Source: Sphaerisporangium perillae (lineage in GTDB: Bacteria > Actinomycetota > Actinomycetes > Streptosporangiales > Streptosporangiaceae). From it: a stretch of 64,000 bases of DNA. Shown one piece after another: positions 51,398 to 60,462 of the stretch. Numbering within the stretch: the stretch's first letter is position 1; the number at the start of each line of letters is the position of its first letter. Where the stretch lies: the NCBI RefSeq assembly GCF_023276435.1, contig NZ_JALLPO010000006.1:124001-188000 (forward strand), in the 5' to 3' direction. The notes beneath the pieces were generated by a model that was not told the origin of the DNA, did no database searches, and worked only from the letters and a program-made list of their open reading frames with translations. The position numbers were made by a program, and so were the translations under genes.

Positions 51398-51967
51398 TCA
51401 GATCTGGCCGCTGACGGTCGTCCCCTCGCCGACGACGCTGTTGATCGTCAGCGTGCCGCCCACCTCGCTGAACCGCCGCTTCATCGTGTCCATGCCGCGG
51501 CCGGTGCGTCCCGGCGGGAAGCCGATGCCGTTGTCGCTGACCGTGAGCCGCAGCCCGCCGCGCCCGGTGGTGAGCGCGATGGAAAGCGTGTGGGCGCCGC
51601 TGTGCCGCTCGACGTTGGCCAGTGCCTCAAGGACGACGGCGTACACGGCATCGGCCACGGGGCCGGTCACCCGCTCCTTGGGCATGGCCCATACCTCGAC
51701 GGCGATTCCGGTGCGCTCCGACCATTCCGTCAGATAGTCCTCGATTGCTCGCGCCAGACTTCGCTTTCCGCGCATGCGCAACTCTTCGTACAACTCCCCC
51801 AACCCTTCTGGGCAGCGCACCGCTCCGGGCCACGTGATCCCGGCCCCACCGCGTCGCCCCCGACGAGACGGCGGGACGCTACCGGCGCGTGCTTGAAGAG
51901 CGGTTGAGAAATCGCTCGGAGTAGGGGCGAGGCCACTCCTGCGAGGCGGGTCTGCCGTAATGCCCAC
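51398..51967 (-). CDS. Histidine-kinase ATPase domain without kinase core (fragment)
   Basis: Up to 189 residues from GTG at 51967; a later ATG at 51775 gives a 125-residue form. The HATPase part is clear: VVLEALANVERHSGAHTLSI (N box), VSDNGIGFPPG (G1) and GRGMDTMKRRFSEVGGTLTI (G2). The preceding helix (LYEELRMRGKRSLARAIEDY) is where NarL-type kinases continue from their dimerisation domain, but no RDLHDG-type phospho-acceptor or membrane segment exists upstream. It is either the last part of a decayed kinase or a stand-alone ATPase. Confidence 0.55.
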   Translation of the reverse strand: MGITADPPRRSGLAPTPSDFSTALQARAGSVPPSRRGRRGGAGITWPGAVRCPEGLGELYEELRMRGKRSLARAIEDYLTEWSERTGIAVEVWAMPKERVTGPVADAVYAVVLEALANVERHSGAHTLSIALTTGRGGLRLTVSDNGIGFPPGRTGRGMDTMKRRFSEVGGTLTINSVVGEGTTVSGQI

Positions 51968-52091
51968 CCGAGGTGTTTATGCCCGAACTCCTTGATGCCA
52001 CGCTACCCGCAGGTAGGTGCGGGCGCGCTTGACGAGACACCCGGCCTGCCTTCGCCGGTCCCAGCAGGCCCCGTGGGCCCCGGGGGCCCCG

Positions 52092-54080
52092 TCAGTCGCG
52101 GCCGCTCTGGTCGAGCTTGGCCAGATAGGCGTTGTAGGCGTCCAGCTCGGCGTCGCCGGTGCCGCCCTCTTTGGCGGCGCGCGCGTCGGCGCGCCGGTCG
52201 GCCCGCCTGGTCGTGCGCTGCTCGTCGCGGTACCACTGGAAGGCGAGCGCGATGAGCACGATCAGCGTGGGGATCTCGCCGAACGCCCAGGCGATGGCTC
52301 CGCCGGTGCTCTGGTCGGAGAGCCCGGAGGCTCCCCAGGTGCGGCCGAGCTGGTCGTACCACTCCCCCGCGATCGGGGTGCCCATGTTCATCAGCGCGAT
52401 GCCGAAGAAGGCGTGGAACGGCATGGTGACGAAGAGCAGGAGCAGCCGGCCGACATGCGGGATCTTGGTCGGCGCGGGGTCGATCCCGATGATCACCCAG
52501 AAGAAGAGGCTCCCGCTGAGCAGGAAGTGGACGGTCATCGCGATGTGACCGAGGTGCTCCTCCATGGCCGCGGCGAACAGCGGCGTGAAGTAGAGCGCGT
52601 ACGTCGAGACGATGAAGATCGCGGTGGCGATCGCCGGATGCGTGACCACCTTGACGACCCGGCTGTGCAGGATCGTCGTCACCCACTCGCGCGGGCCTCG
52701 GTCGCCCCGCCGCGCGGCGGGTTTGAGCGCCCGCAGGGCCAGGGTGACCGGGGCGCCCAGGACCAGGAAGATGGGCACGAGCATCGACAGGATCATGTGC
52801 TCGGTCATGTGCACGCTGAACAGCACCGGAGCGTAGCGGGCGACGCCGCTCTGGGTGACCAGGACGAGCAGCAGCACCCCGACGCCCCAGCTGATCGTGC
52901 GGCCCATCGGCCAGTGGTCGCCGCGGCGCGCCAGCCGCACCGCCCCCGCACCGTACAGGAAGGCGAGCAGGGCGGCGATCGTCGCGAAGAACAGGTCGAA
53001 CCACCACAGCGTGAGGAGGTTCGCGACCGAGATCGGCGGCGGGACGAGGTAGCCCAGCAGCTCGAAGGCGCGGTCCACCGGCAGGTCGAGCGGCGGCGGG
53101 GCGGTGCGCGACAGCGCGACGGCCAGGCCGACCGCTACCAGCATGATCAGGCCCTCGACGCCGGCGAGCCTGACGAAGGCGCCCGGCCGGCCGGCGGACA
53201 GCGCGGGAAGGGTACGGCCGCGGTGCCACCAGCCGATCACTCCGAGGGCGGTGAAGGCGGCGACCTTGGCCAGGATGATCAGGCCGTAGGAGCTGGTGAA
53301 GAGGTCCTGGACCGACGTCAGCCGGCTCAGCGCGCTGAACGCGCCGGACAGGCCGACGCCGACGAAGCACCACAGCGCCATGCGGGAGAAGCGTTGCGCG
53401 GCGAGGTCGAGGTGGGGCTCCTGGCGCAGGGCGTGCACGCACAGCAGCAGGAGCCCGCCTACCCACAGCGACAGGACGAGCAGGTGGAGCGCGACGCTGG
53501 TCGTGGCCAGGCCGTGGTTCGGCGCGGAGGAAGAGTGGCCGGTGAGGGCCGGCGGCATCAGCGTGGCAAGCGCGAGGACGAGCAGGCCCCCCGAAGCGCC
53601 CGCGGTGATCGCGCCCCGCGAGAACAGGGCGATGGCGGCGCCGAACAGCACGACGAGGGTGAGGGCGATGCCCTGCGGCACCTGGCTGGCGTAACTGGTG
53701 AGCTCGTTTCCGCCGAGCACGTCGACGACGGGCGTGCCCAGCGTCTCAGAGAGGCTGAAGACGAGGGTGGCGGCCGCCGCCGCGGCCCAGAGCAGGCCCG
53801 TCCAGGAGGCGGCCCGGACGTAGCGGAGTGCGGGCTTGCCCAGCAGACCCTTGTCGCTCGGGAGCAGCATGGTCGCGAGGAGCAGCAGGCCGACGGTCAG
53901 CACGCCCGCGGCGTCCATCGCGAGCTTGGACACCGGCAGGGCCCAGCGGGTCAGCGCCCCCTCGTCGGGCAGGCCGGGGATGATGCGCGGCGTGGCCGCG
54001 CCGCCGACGACCATGGCGACGATCAGGCCGCCGAGCGCCAGGCAGGCCCCCGCGATCCCGAGCCGGACGGTCTTGCTCAT
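52092..54080 (-). CDS. CopD-CtaG fusion: copper-resistance and cytochrome oxidase assembly membrane protein
   Basis: 662 residues from the ATG at 54080, overlapping copC by four bases. About 16 hydrophobic helices. The first half is CopD-like (LHLLVLSLWVGGLLLLCVHA, RFSRMALWCFVGVGLSGAFS). The second half is a CtaG/Caa3-assembly domain (VHMTEHMILSMLVPIFLVLG, LFFWVIIGIDPAPTKIPH, PFHAFFGIALMN) with His residues expected to bind copper. This two-part protein is usual in actinobacteria and moves copper across the membrane for oxidase metallation. Confidence 0.9.
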   Translation of the reverse strand: MSKTVRLGIAGACLALGGLIVAMVVGGAATPRIIPGLPDEGALTRWALPVSKLAMDAAGVLTVGLLLLATMLLPSDKGLLGKPALRYVRAASWTGLLWAAAAAATLVFSLSETLGTPVVDVLGGNELTSYASQVPQGIALTLVVLFGAAIALFSRGAITAGASGGLLVLALATLMPPALTGHSSSAPNHGLATTSVALHLLVLSLWVGGLLLLCVHALRQEPHLDLAAQRFSRMALWCFVGVGLSGAFSALSRLTSVQDLFTSSYGLIILAKVAAFTALGVIGWWHRGRTLPALSAGRPGAFVRLAGVEGLIMLVAVGLAVALSRTAPPPLDLPVDRAFELLGYLVPPPISVANLLTLWWFDLFFATIAALLAFLYGAGAVRLARRGDHWPMGRTISWGVGVLLLVLVTQSGVARYAPVLFSVHMTEHMILSMLVPIFLVLGAPVTLALRALKPAARRGDRGPREWVTTILHSRVVKVVTHPAIATAIFIVSTYALYFTPLFAAAMEEHLGHIAMTVHFLLSGSLFFWVIIGIDPAPTKIPHVGRLLLLFVTMPFHAFFGIALMNMGTPIAGEWYDQLGRTWGASGLSDQSTGGAIAWAFGEIPTLIVLIALAFQWYRDEQRTTRRADRRADARAAKEGGTGDAELDAYNAYLAKLDQSGRD

Positions 54081-54682
54081 GGCTTCTTCCGCAGGCTGAT
54101 GGCCATGCCGATGCCGATGCCGGCGATCCCGAAGATGACGATCCACACCCAGACGGGGATGCCGCCCGTCTGGCGGGACTCCTGCGACACCGGGGTCGGG
54201 GCGAAGGCGGGCGGCGTCGGCGTGGTGGCGTTGGGCGACGCGGCGGGCGGGCTCGCCTGCTCGGTAGAGGACGGAGCGCTCGCCTGGGAGGACTGGGCCG
54301 GCGAGGGGCTCGCGTCGGGGGCCCGCACCGTGAAGGGGATCTCCCCCTCGACGGGATGGCCGTCGTCGGAGACCACGCGCCAAGCGATGGTGTACTTCCC
54401 CGAGGGCAGCGGGCCGGCCACCTTCTGTGTGACGGTCGGACCGTCCGTCTTGGGCTTGCCCTCGTGGTGCTCGCGACCGCCCGCGTCGCGCACGAGCACG
54501 ACGGGGAGGCGCACCGCCTCGGTGAACGTCAGCGACACCGAGTCGAGGCTCTTGACCGTGGCCCCCTTCTTGGGGTCGCTGCTCTTGAGCGAGGTGTGGG
54601 CGAGCGCTGGAGACGCGAAGGCCGTGCCCAGCACGACGGCGACCACGAACGCCAGGGCGGCGGCAAGCGGAGAAGTCCTCAT
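54077..54682 (-). CDS. CopC-domain copper-binding protein with C-terminal anchor
   Basis: 201 residues. Signal peptide 1-28 ends at ASPALA, leaving His 29 at the mature N-terminus (HTSLKSSDPKKGATV), the classic Cu(II)-binding position. Asp and His in SDDGHPVEG complete the site. A CopC beta-barrel runs to about 120, followed by a Ser/Pro/Ala-rich linker and a C-terminal membrane helix with basic end (LRKKP). Works with the overlapping CopD-CtaG protein in periplasmic copper handling. Confidence 0.9.
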   Translation of the reverse strand: MRTSPLAAALAFVVAVVLGTAFASPALAHTSLKSSDPKKGATVKSLDSVSLTFTEAVRLPVVLVRDAGGREHHEGKPKTDGPTVTQKVAGPLPSGKYTIAWRVVSDDGHPVEGEIPFTVRAPDASPSPAQSSQASAPSSTEQASPPAASPNATTPTPPAFAPTPVSQESRQTGGIPVWVWIVIFGIAGIGIGMAISLRKKP

Positions 54683-54802
54683 AGCACCCTAAGGCTACTC
54701 AGACGGCAGGCCGGTCCTCACCACGCGTCGCCGCCTGTGGAAAACCCCGGCGCCAAGAACACCTCCCTCGCGTTCCCGGCGCCGGACTCGTCCTTCGCGG
54801 TC

Positions 54803-56101
54803 CTACAGGCCGACACTCGCGAGCGCCCGCTGATAGGCGGCCACGCTGCCTTCCCCGCCATCGAGATGCTCCAGCACCATGGCCGTGGCCAGCCACCCCT
54901 CGGCCGCCTTGCGGGAGGCGGGCGAGTGCTCGAGCGACCGCTCCACCGCCATCAGCTCGACGGACGCCTCGGGCGCCTCGTCCAGCAGCAGGAGGGCGTT
55001 GCCCAGGACCAGGCGCGCCTCGGCGAGGAGCGCCGGGGTGCGCTCGTCGAGCATGTCCCTGCCCCGGCGGGCGTGCTCGGCGGCCTTCTTGGCATCGCCG
55101 AGCACGATCTCGGCCTTGGCCAGATAGATCGCCGCCCGCGCCAGGTCGACGGCACCCGCGGAGGACTCGGCCAGCTCTCGCTCGCCGCGCAGCATCAGGT
55201 CACGGCAGGCCGCGGCCTCCGCGGGGCGCGTGCGCAGTAGCAGGACGGCGTACTCCATGCGGAGCCTGGCGAGGTTGCGGGGCTCTCCGGTCTCCGACTG
55301 CACGGCCAGCGCGCGCTCCACCAGAGAGATCGCCTCGTCGCTGCGCCCGGTGATGTCGGCGACGACGGCGGCGTTCCAGCAGGCCGCGACGGTCGAGCGA
55401 GGCGTGCCCAGCATCTCGGCGGCGGCGAGCAGCTCCACCGAGAACTGGCGGGCCCGCAGCAGGTCGCCCCGCACGATGTAGGCGCCGAGGAGGGTGGAGC
55501 CGAGCTCCACCAGGTCGTCGTTCCAGGTGGGCCGGCCGGCGCCGAGAAGCGTCTCTTCCCCGACCTGCACCGCGGCGGCCAGGTCGCCGCGCTCGCGGTA
55601 GCACCGTGACAGCGCGACGGCGATGGCCACCACCTGCTCGGCGGGCAGCGTCGACCCGGTCGCGTCACGCAGCCGCGACAGGACGATGATCGCCTCGTCG
55701 AGGTCGCCGCACGCCTCCGCGGCCAGGGCGTAGCCGTACTCGGCCTGCTGCATCAGGGAGCGAAGCCCGGCGAGGCTGCCGTCTTCGAGCAGCTCGGCGT
55801 ACCGCCGGCGGGCCTCGGCGACCTCGCCGTTGTTGAGCGCCAGGCTCGCGTAGCCGAGCCGGAGCTCGAGGTCCTGCATCTGTTCGGCCGTGACGCCGTT
55901 GATCAGGTAAGTTAGGGAGCATTCGAGCTTGGCCGCCAGCAGTTCCAGAACGGCCGCCGTGGGCGTACGCTTGCCACTCTCGATCAGTGAGACGTAACTG
56001 TCCGAGAGTTCCGGATGCGCCAACTGGGCCTGGGAAAGACCGCGCTGGCGGCGGGTCGTTTTGATTCGCTGTCCAATAAGATCTTGACCGTTCACCGGCA
56101 C
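54803..56101 (-). CDS. XRE-family regulator with C-terminal TPR repeats
   Basis: 432 residues. HTH at about 8-66 (LIGQRIKTTRRQRGLSQAQL, then SDSYVSLIESGKRTPT). The rest is a chain of TPR-like helical pairs (about 80-430), e.g. GDLDEAIIVLSRLRDATG, GRSDEAISLVERALAVQ, GDAKKAAEHARRGRDML. This is the plan of RRNPP peptide receptors: an HTH plus a TPR superhelix that binds a small imported peptide. A gene for a 44-residue secreted peptide lies divergently 48 bp away. Whether this protein senses peptide is inference; many actinobacterial XRE-TPR proteins have no known ligand. Confidence 0.8.
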   Translation of the reverse strand: MPVNGQDLIGQRIKTTRRQRGLSQAQLAHPELSDSYVSLIESGKRTPTAAVLELLAAKLECSLTYLINGVTAEQMQDLELRLGYASLALNNGEVAEARRRYAELLEDGSLAGLRSLMQQAEYGYALAAEACGDLDEAIIVLSRLRDATGSTLPAEQVVAIAVALSRCYRERGDLAAAVQVGEETLLGAGRPTWNDDLVELGSTLLGAYIVRGDLLRARQFSVELLAAAEMLGTPRSTVAACWNAAVVADITGRSDEAISLVERALAVQSETGEPRNLARLRMEYAVLLLRTRPAEAAACRDLMLRGERELAESSAGAVDLARAAIYLAKAEIVLGDAKKAAEHARRGRDMLDERTPALLAEARLVLGNALLLLDEAPEASVELMAVERSLEHSPASRKAAEGWLATAMVLEHLDGGEGSVAAYQRALASVGL

Positions 56102-56149
56102 CCCTTCAAGATGTAATCCCCGACAATCTGCGACCGACAGGAGTCAGTC

Positions 56150-56284
56150 TTGCGTCGCCGCCGCCTCGCACTTCTCGCCTTGGGCATCGTATTCTCGGCC
56201 ACCCTTGGCCTCTCCGGCAATGGTACGGCCGTTGCCGACTCCCCGTCCGCCCATAACGTCCGTGCGGACTTCCTGTGCTGTTGA
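56150..56284 (+). CDS. Small secreted peptide (44 residues), candidate signal
   Basis: TTG start at 56150, six bases after AGGAG (56139-56143). The product begins RRRRLALLALGIVFSATL, a textbook signal peptide, continues to a likely cleavage after GTAVA (residue 29), and leaves a mature part of 15 residues: DSPSAHNVRADFLCC. Stop at 56282-56284. It is too short for usual gene calling and needs a TTG start, so it may be unannotated. It is divergent from the XRE-TPR gene with 48 bp between starts, so the promoters overlap. A ribosome-binding site, signal peptide and stop in the right places argue against chance. Confidence 0.6.
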   Translation: MRRRRLALLALGIVFSATLGLSGNGTAVADSPSAHNVRADFLCC

Positions 56285-56321
56285 TTCACCATTCGGTTTT
56301 CCTGAGCCACTGATTCGCTAT

Positions 56322-58070
56322 TCAGTTCGCACGTAGTGCGAGAAAAAGATCAACCCTGTCCGCCATCGAACCGAGATCGCGTCCGGTGAGTTCCTCGACT
56401 CGCCGGATGCGATATCTCACCGTGTTCACGTGCACGTGCAGACGCTCGGCGCAGGTGTGCCATGAACCGGCGCACTCAAGGAAGACATCGAGCGTACGGA
56501 CCAGCTCCGACCGGTGCCGCTGATCGTAAGCGAACAGTGGCACGAGGATCCGGTCGGAGAAGGACCGGCGAACCTCGGCGGGAACGGTGGCGAGCAGTAG
56601 GGCGTGCGTGTAGATCTCGTCACTTGTCACCACCCCTCCGCCTCGCGTCTCCGCCAGGCGCCGTGCGTGACCAGCCTCCTCGGCACCGCCCCGGATACCC
56701 GAGGCACCGGTGAGCCAGGCACTGACGCCGATGGCCACCTGCGCTCTCGGCATCCCGGCCGAGAGGGCCGTCACACGCTCCCTCAACGTGTGTACCAATG
56801 CTTGCACATGACCGTTCATTTGCCCATGCACTTGCGCCCGCACTTGCGGATGAATGTGCATCGATTCGGCGGCGGTCCTGACTCGGCGCTCATGTTCGCG
56901 GTCAGCTCGCCCATCCGCACGCGATTCCGCGGCCTTTTCGCCGCCCGGATCGCTCACCGGCCCGCCGCCGGAACCGTCGATCTCCACGGCGTCCCCGGGC
57001 TCCTCGCCGGCCGTGCTCCCGGCGCCGATGGCCTCCACGACGTGCCGCGGGACCAGCGCGACGGCGCCGTCCGCTCCCCGGGCCGCGACCACGCGGCGGT
57101 CGAGCAGCTCTTCCAGCATCTGGCCGCCCAGCGTGGCGAGGTCGGGCCCCTCCATGGCGCCCGGCCTGAGAACGGCCGCCGTGACCACGGCGTACGGCTC
57201 CTCGGTGCCGATCCCGCAGGTGCGCAGCCGCGACGCCAGCTCGGCCGTGTCGGCGGCGCCGGAGCAGGCCAGTCCGATGAGCTCCTCCGCGAGCCGCCGC
57301 TCGACCCTGCGGCCCTCCTCAGTGCGGCTGCGCGAAAGCGCGACGCAGGCCGCGAGCTCGAACCCGGTGTCGGCGTGGTCGAGCAGGTCGGAGCCCAGGG
57401 CGAGGGCCCAGCCCGCGGCCCGGTGCGACCGGTCGACGGCGAACAGTGTGAACGGCCCCTGCGGAGTGCGCACCAGGTGGGGCAGCCGCGTGGCGGCCAG
57501 GAACTCGCGCGCGAGCAGCGCCGGGAGATCTCCCTGCAGCCGTCCCGCGACGACGGCGCCGCTCGCCGAAACCACGGCGCCGGTGATGCCCAGCTCCTGG
57601 GCGATGATCGCGAACAGGTCGTCGAGCCCGGTGCCCTCGGCGATGGCCGCGACGATCCGGCGGTGCCGGCCGAGCGCCCCGCGCAGGTCGACGACCCGGT
57701 TGCGGCCGAGGCGGGCCTCCACGACCTCGCTCAGCGTGCGGAACGAGACCTCCACCGGCACGTCCAGCAGCGGCAGGTCGTGCTCGCGGCAGGCCTCGAC
57801 CAGGTCGTCCGGCACATGGCCGAGCCAGGCCCGACCCGCGCCGAGCGCGGCCACCTTCGCCTTCGCCAGGATCTCGACGAAACGCCGGGAGTCCTCCGGA
57901 CCGTGGCGCCACATCAGCCCGGTCAGCACCAGCTCGCCGCCCGACAGGTAGCGGCCGGGGTCGGGCAGGTCGGTGATGTGCGCGCCGGTGAACCGCCGGT
58001 CCAGATGATCCTCTCCGGATAGCAGGGTGAGCCGGAGCCCCTCGATGGCGAGCAGGTCACGTATGCGCAC
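56322..58070 (-). CDS. pucR: PucR-family transcriptional regulator
   Basis: 582 residues. N-terminal PucR (purine catabolism) domain at 1-125 (ITDLPDPGRYLSGGELVLTG), a middle GGDEF-like/CdaR-type region, and a C-terminal PucR HTH at about 520-580 (CAERLHVHVNTVRYRIRRVE, then ELTGRDLGSMADRVDLFLAL). Divergent from the xanthine dehydrogenase gene, fitting control of purine breakdown. Residues about 398-428 form an unusual His/Met/Gln/Val-rich insert (SMHIHPQVRAQVHGQMNGH). Confidence 0.85.
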   Translation of the reverse strand: MRIRDLLAIEGLRLTLLSGEDHLDRRFTGAHITDLPDPGRYLSGGELVLTGLMWRHGPEDSRRFVEILAKAKVAALGAGRAWLGHVPDDLVEACREHDLPLLDVPVEVSFRTLSEVVEARLGRNRVVDLRGALGRHRRIVAAIAEGTGLDDLFAIIAQELGITGAVVSASGAVVAGRLQGDLPALLAREFLAATRLPHLVRTPQGPFTLFAVDRSHRAAGWALALGSDLLDHADTGFELAACVALSRSRTEEGRRVERRLAEELIGLACSGAADTAELASRLRTCGIGTEEPYAVVTAAVLRPGAMEGPDLATLGGQMLEELLDRRVVAARGADGAVALVPRHVVEAIGAGSTAGEEPGDAVEIDGSGGGPVSDPGGEKAAESRADGRADREHERRVRTAAESMHIHPQVRAQVHGQMNGHVQALVHTLRERVTALSAGMPRAQVAIGVSAWLTGASGIRGGAEEAGHARRLAETRGGGVVTSDEIYTHALLLATVPAEVRRSFSDRILVPLFAYDQRHRSELVRTLDVFLECAGSWHTCAERLHVHVNTVRYRIRRVEELTGRDLGSMADRVDLFLALRAN

Positions 58071-58186
58071 GAATTAAGGCTAACCGCATTCCTTTGGACG
58101 AACCTACAAGCCGCTGTCCCGCCCGGTGACGGCGTTTCGCGGCTGCGCCCATTGGCCGCCCCGAGCCGGGCTGATGTACTGCCCGT

Positions 58187-60430
58187 GTGACCCATACCGC
58201 GAGCGGCCGCAGCCAGGAGCAGGGCATCGGCGCCGGCGTGACCAGGCCGGACGGCACCTTGAAGGTGACCGGGGAGTTCGCCTACTCCTCCGACCTGTAC
58301 CTCGCCGGCATGCTCTGGGGCGCCACGCTGCGCAGCCCGCACCCCTCCGCGTGGATCCGCTCGATCGACGTCGGCCCCGCGCTGAAGATGCCCGGAGTCC
58401 ACGCCGTACTCACCCACGAGGACGTGCCCGGCGAGCGGTTCTACGGCCTGGAGCACAAGGACCAGCCGGTGCTCGCCATCGACCAGGTCCGCTACCAGGG
58501 GGAGCCGGTCGCGATCGTCGCGGCCGACCATCCTGAGACCGCGCGCCGGGCCGCCGCGGCCGTCATCGTCGAATACGAGCCGCGCGAGGCCGTCACGGAC
58601 GCGCGCCGCGCCCTGTTCGACCCGCGATCCCCCAAGGTGCAGCCGGGCGGCAACCTCGTCCGCCACCAGCCGGTACGCGCCGGGACCATCCCGCGGGCCG
58701 AGGTCGTCGTCACCGGCGACTACGAGGTCGGCATGCAGGACCAGGCGTTCCTCGGGCCCGAGTCCGGCCTGGCCGTCCCGGCCGAGGACGGCGGCGTCGA
58801 CCTCTTCGTGGCGACGCAGTGGCTCCACGTCGACCAGGACCAGATCGCCTTCTGCCTCGGCCTGCCCAAGGACAAGGTGCGGCTGACGCTCGCGGGTGTC
58901 GGCGGCGCGTTCGGCGCCCGCGAGGACCTGTCCATGCAGGTCCACGCGAGCATGCTGGCCCTGCGGACCGGAAGGCCGGTCAAGGTGGTGTACGGGCGGG
59001 AGGAGTCGTTCTTCGGCCACGTCCACCGGCACCCCGCCCGCATGCGCTACGAGCACGGCTCCACCCGCGACGGCAAGCTGGTCTACGTCAAGGCCGAGAT
59101 CGTGCTGGACGGCGGCGCGTACTGCTCCTCCTCGCCCGCCGTCGTCGGCAACGCGGCCTCGCTGGGCGTCGGGCCGTACGAGGTGGACAACATCGCGATC
59201 GACGCCTACGGCGCCTACACCAACAACCCGCCCTGCGGGGCGATGCGCGGCTTCGGCGCGGTCCAGGCCTGCTACGCCTACGAGTCGCAGATGGACAGGC
59301 TCGCCGAGGCGTGCGGGCTCGACCCGGTGGAGATCCGCCTGCGCAACGCCGTTTCCCAGGGGTCGCGGCTGGCCACCGGCCAGGTGATCGAGTCGCCGGC
59401 GCCGCTCGCGGGCATGCTGCGTGAGCTGGCCGCCATGCCGCTGCCGCGCACGCCGGACTCCCCCGACCTGCGGTCCCTGCCGGGCGGCGTGGCCCAGACG
59501 ACCCATGGTGAAGGGGTGCGGCGCGGCGTCGGGTACGGGGTGGGCATCAAGAACATCTGCTTCTCGGAGGGCTTCGACGACTACTCGACGGCCAAGGTGC
59601 GGGTCGAGCTTCTCGGCGACGAGCCGCACGTGCTGGTCCACACCGCCGCGGCCGAGGTCGGCCAGGGCCTGGTCACCGTCCAGGCGCAGATCGCCCGCAC
59701 AGAGCTGGCGGAGCTCGGCATCGAGCGCGTCACCGTCGCCCCGGCCGACACCTCCGTCGGCTCGGCGGGCTCCAGCTCGGCGTCCCGCCAGTCATACGTC
59801 ACCGGAGGCGCGGTCAAGGCCGCGTGCGAGGCGGTGCGCGAGCGCCTCGGCAAGCTGCGCGCCGGCCACCCCGGTCTCACGCTGGAGGAGCTGTTGCGGG
59901 CGTACGGTCCGGTCGAGGAGACCCGCGAGTACCGCCACCGGCCGACCTACCCGATGGACCCGGTCACCGGGCAGGGCGACTCCCACACCCAGCTCGCGCT
60001 GTGCGTCCACCGCGCGGTCGTCGACGTGGACGTGGACCTCGGCCTGGTGAAGGTCGTCGAGCTCGCCGCCGTGCAGGACGTCGGGAAGATCCTGAACCCG
60101 CCGGCGCTCGAAGGGCAGATCCACGGCGGCTCGGCGCAGGGTCTGGGCCTCGCGCTCATGGAGGAGATCCAAGTCAGGGACGGCAAGGTGCTCAACCCGT
60201 CCTTCACCGACTACCTGATCCCGACGATCCTCGACATGCCGCCCATGAAACTGTCGATCCTCGAGAACCCCGACCCCGACGCGCCGTACGGGCTGCGCGG
60301 AGCGGGCGAGCCGCCGACGCTCTCGTCCACCCCCGCCATCGCCGCCGCCGTCCGCGCCGCGACCGGCCTGCCCCTCACCCGCGTCCCCATCCGCCCGCAC
60401 GACATCGCCCTGCCGCCCGCCTCCACGTGA
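58187..60430 (+). CDS. pucD: Xanthine dehydrogenase, molybdenum-binding subunit
   Basis: 747 residues from GTG at 58187. Aldehyde oxidase/xanthine dehydrogenase large subunit: GIGAGVTRPDGTLKVTGEFA at the N-terminus, the molybdopterin motif GVGGAFGAREDLSMQ, the substrate-side Arg in AMRGFGAVQACYAYE, GSAGSSSASRQSYVTGGA, and the catalytic Glu in GAGEPPTL near the C-terminus. It oxidises hypoxanthine/xanthine or a related heterocycle. The FAD and 2Fe-2S subunits normally encoded alongside are not in the window's vicinity, so they must lie elsewhere or be fused. Regulated by the divergent PucR. Confidence 0.85.
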   Translation: MTHTASGRSQEQGIGAGVTRPDGTLKVTGEFAYSSDLYLAGMLWGATLRSPHPSAWIRSIDVGPALKMPGVHAVLTHEDVPGERFYGLEHKDQPVLAIDQVRYQGEPVAIVAADHPETARRAAAAVIVEYEPREAVTDARRALFDPRSPKVQPGGNLVRHQPVRAGTIPRAEVVVTGDYEVGMQDQAFLGPESGLAVPAEDGGVDLFVATQWLHVDQDQIAFCLGLPKDKVRLTLAGVGGAFGAREDLSMQVHASMLALRTGRPVKVVYGREESFFGHVHRHPARMRYEHGSTRDGKLVYVKAEIVLDGGAYCSSSPAVVGNAASLGVGPYEVDNIAIDAYGAYTNNPPCGAMRGFGAVQACYAYESQMDRLAEACGLDPVEIRLRNAVSQGSRLATGQVIESPAPLAGMLRELAAMPLPRTPDSPDLRSLPGGVAQTTHGEGVRRGVGYGVGIKNICFSEGFDDYSTAKVRVELLGDEPHVLVHTAAAEVGQGLVTVQAQIARTELAELGIERVTVAPADTSVGSAGSSSASRQSYVTGGAVKAACEAVRERLGKLRAGHPGLTLEELLRAYGPVEETREYRHRPTYPMDPVTGQGDSHTQLALCVHRAVVDVDVDLGLVKVVELAAVQDVGKILNPPALEGQIHGGSAQGLGLALMEEIQVRDGKVLNPSFTDYLIPTILDMPPMKLSILENPDPDAPYGLRGAGEPPTLSSTPAIAAAVRAATGLPLTRVPIRPHDIALPPAST

Positions 60431-60462
60431 CCCGGCCCACGGTCAGGTGACATCACACACGG

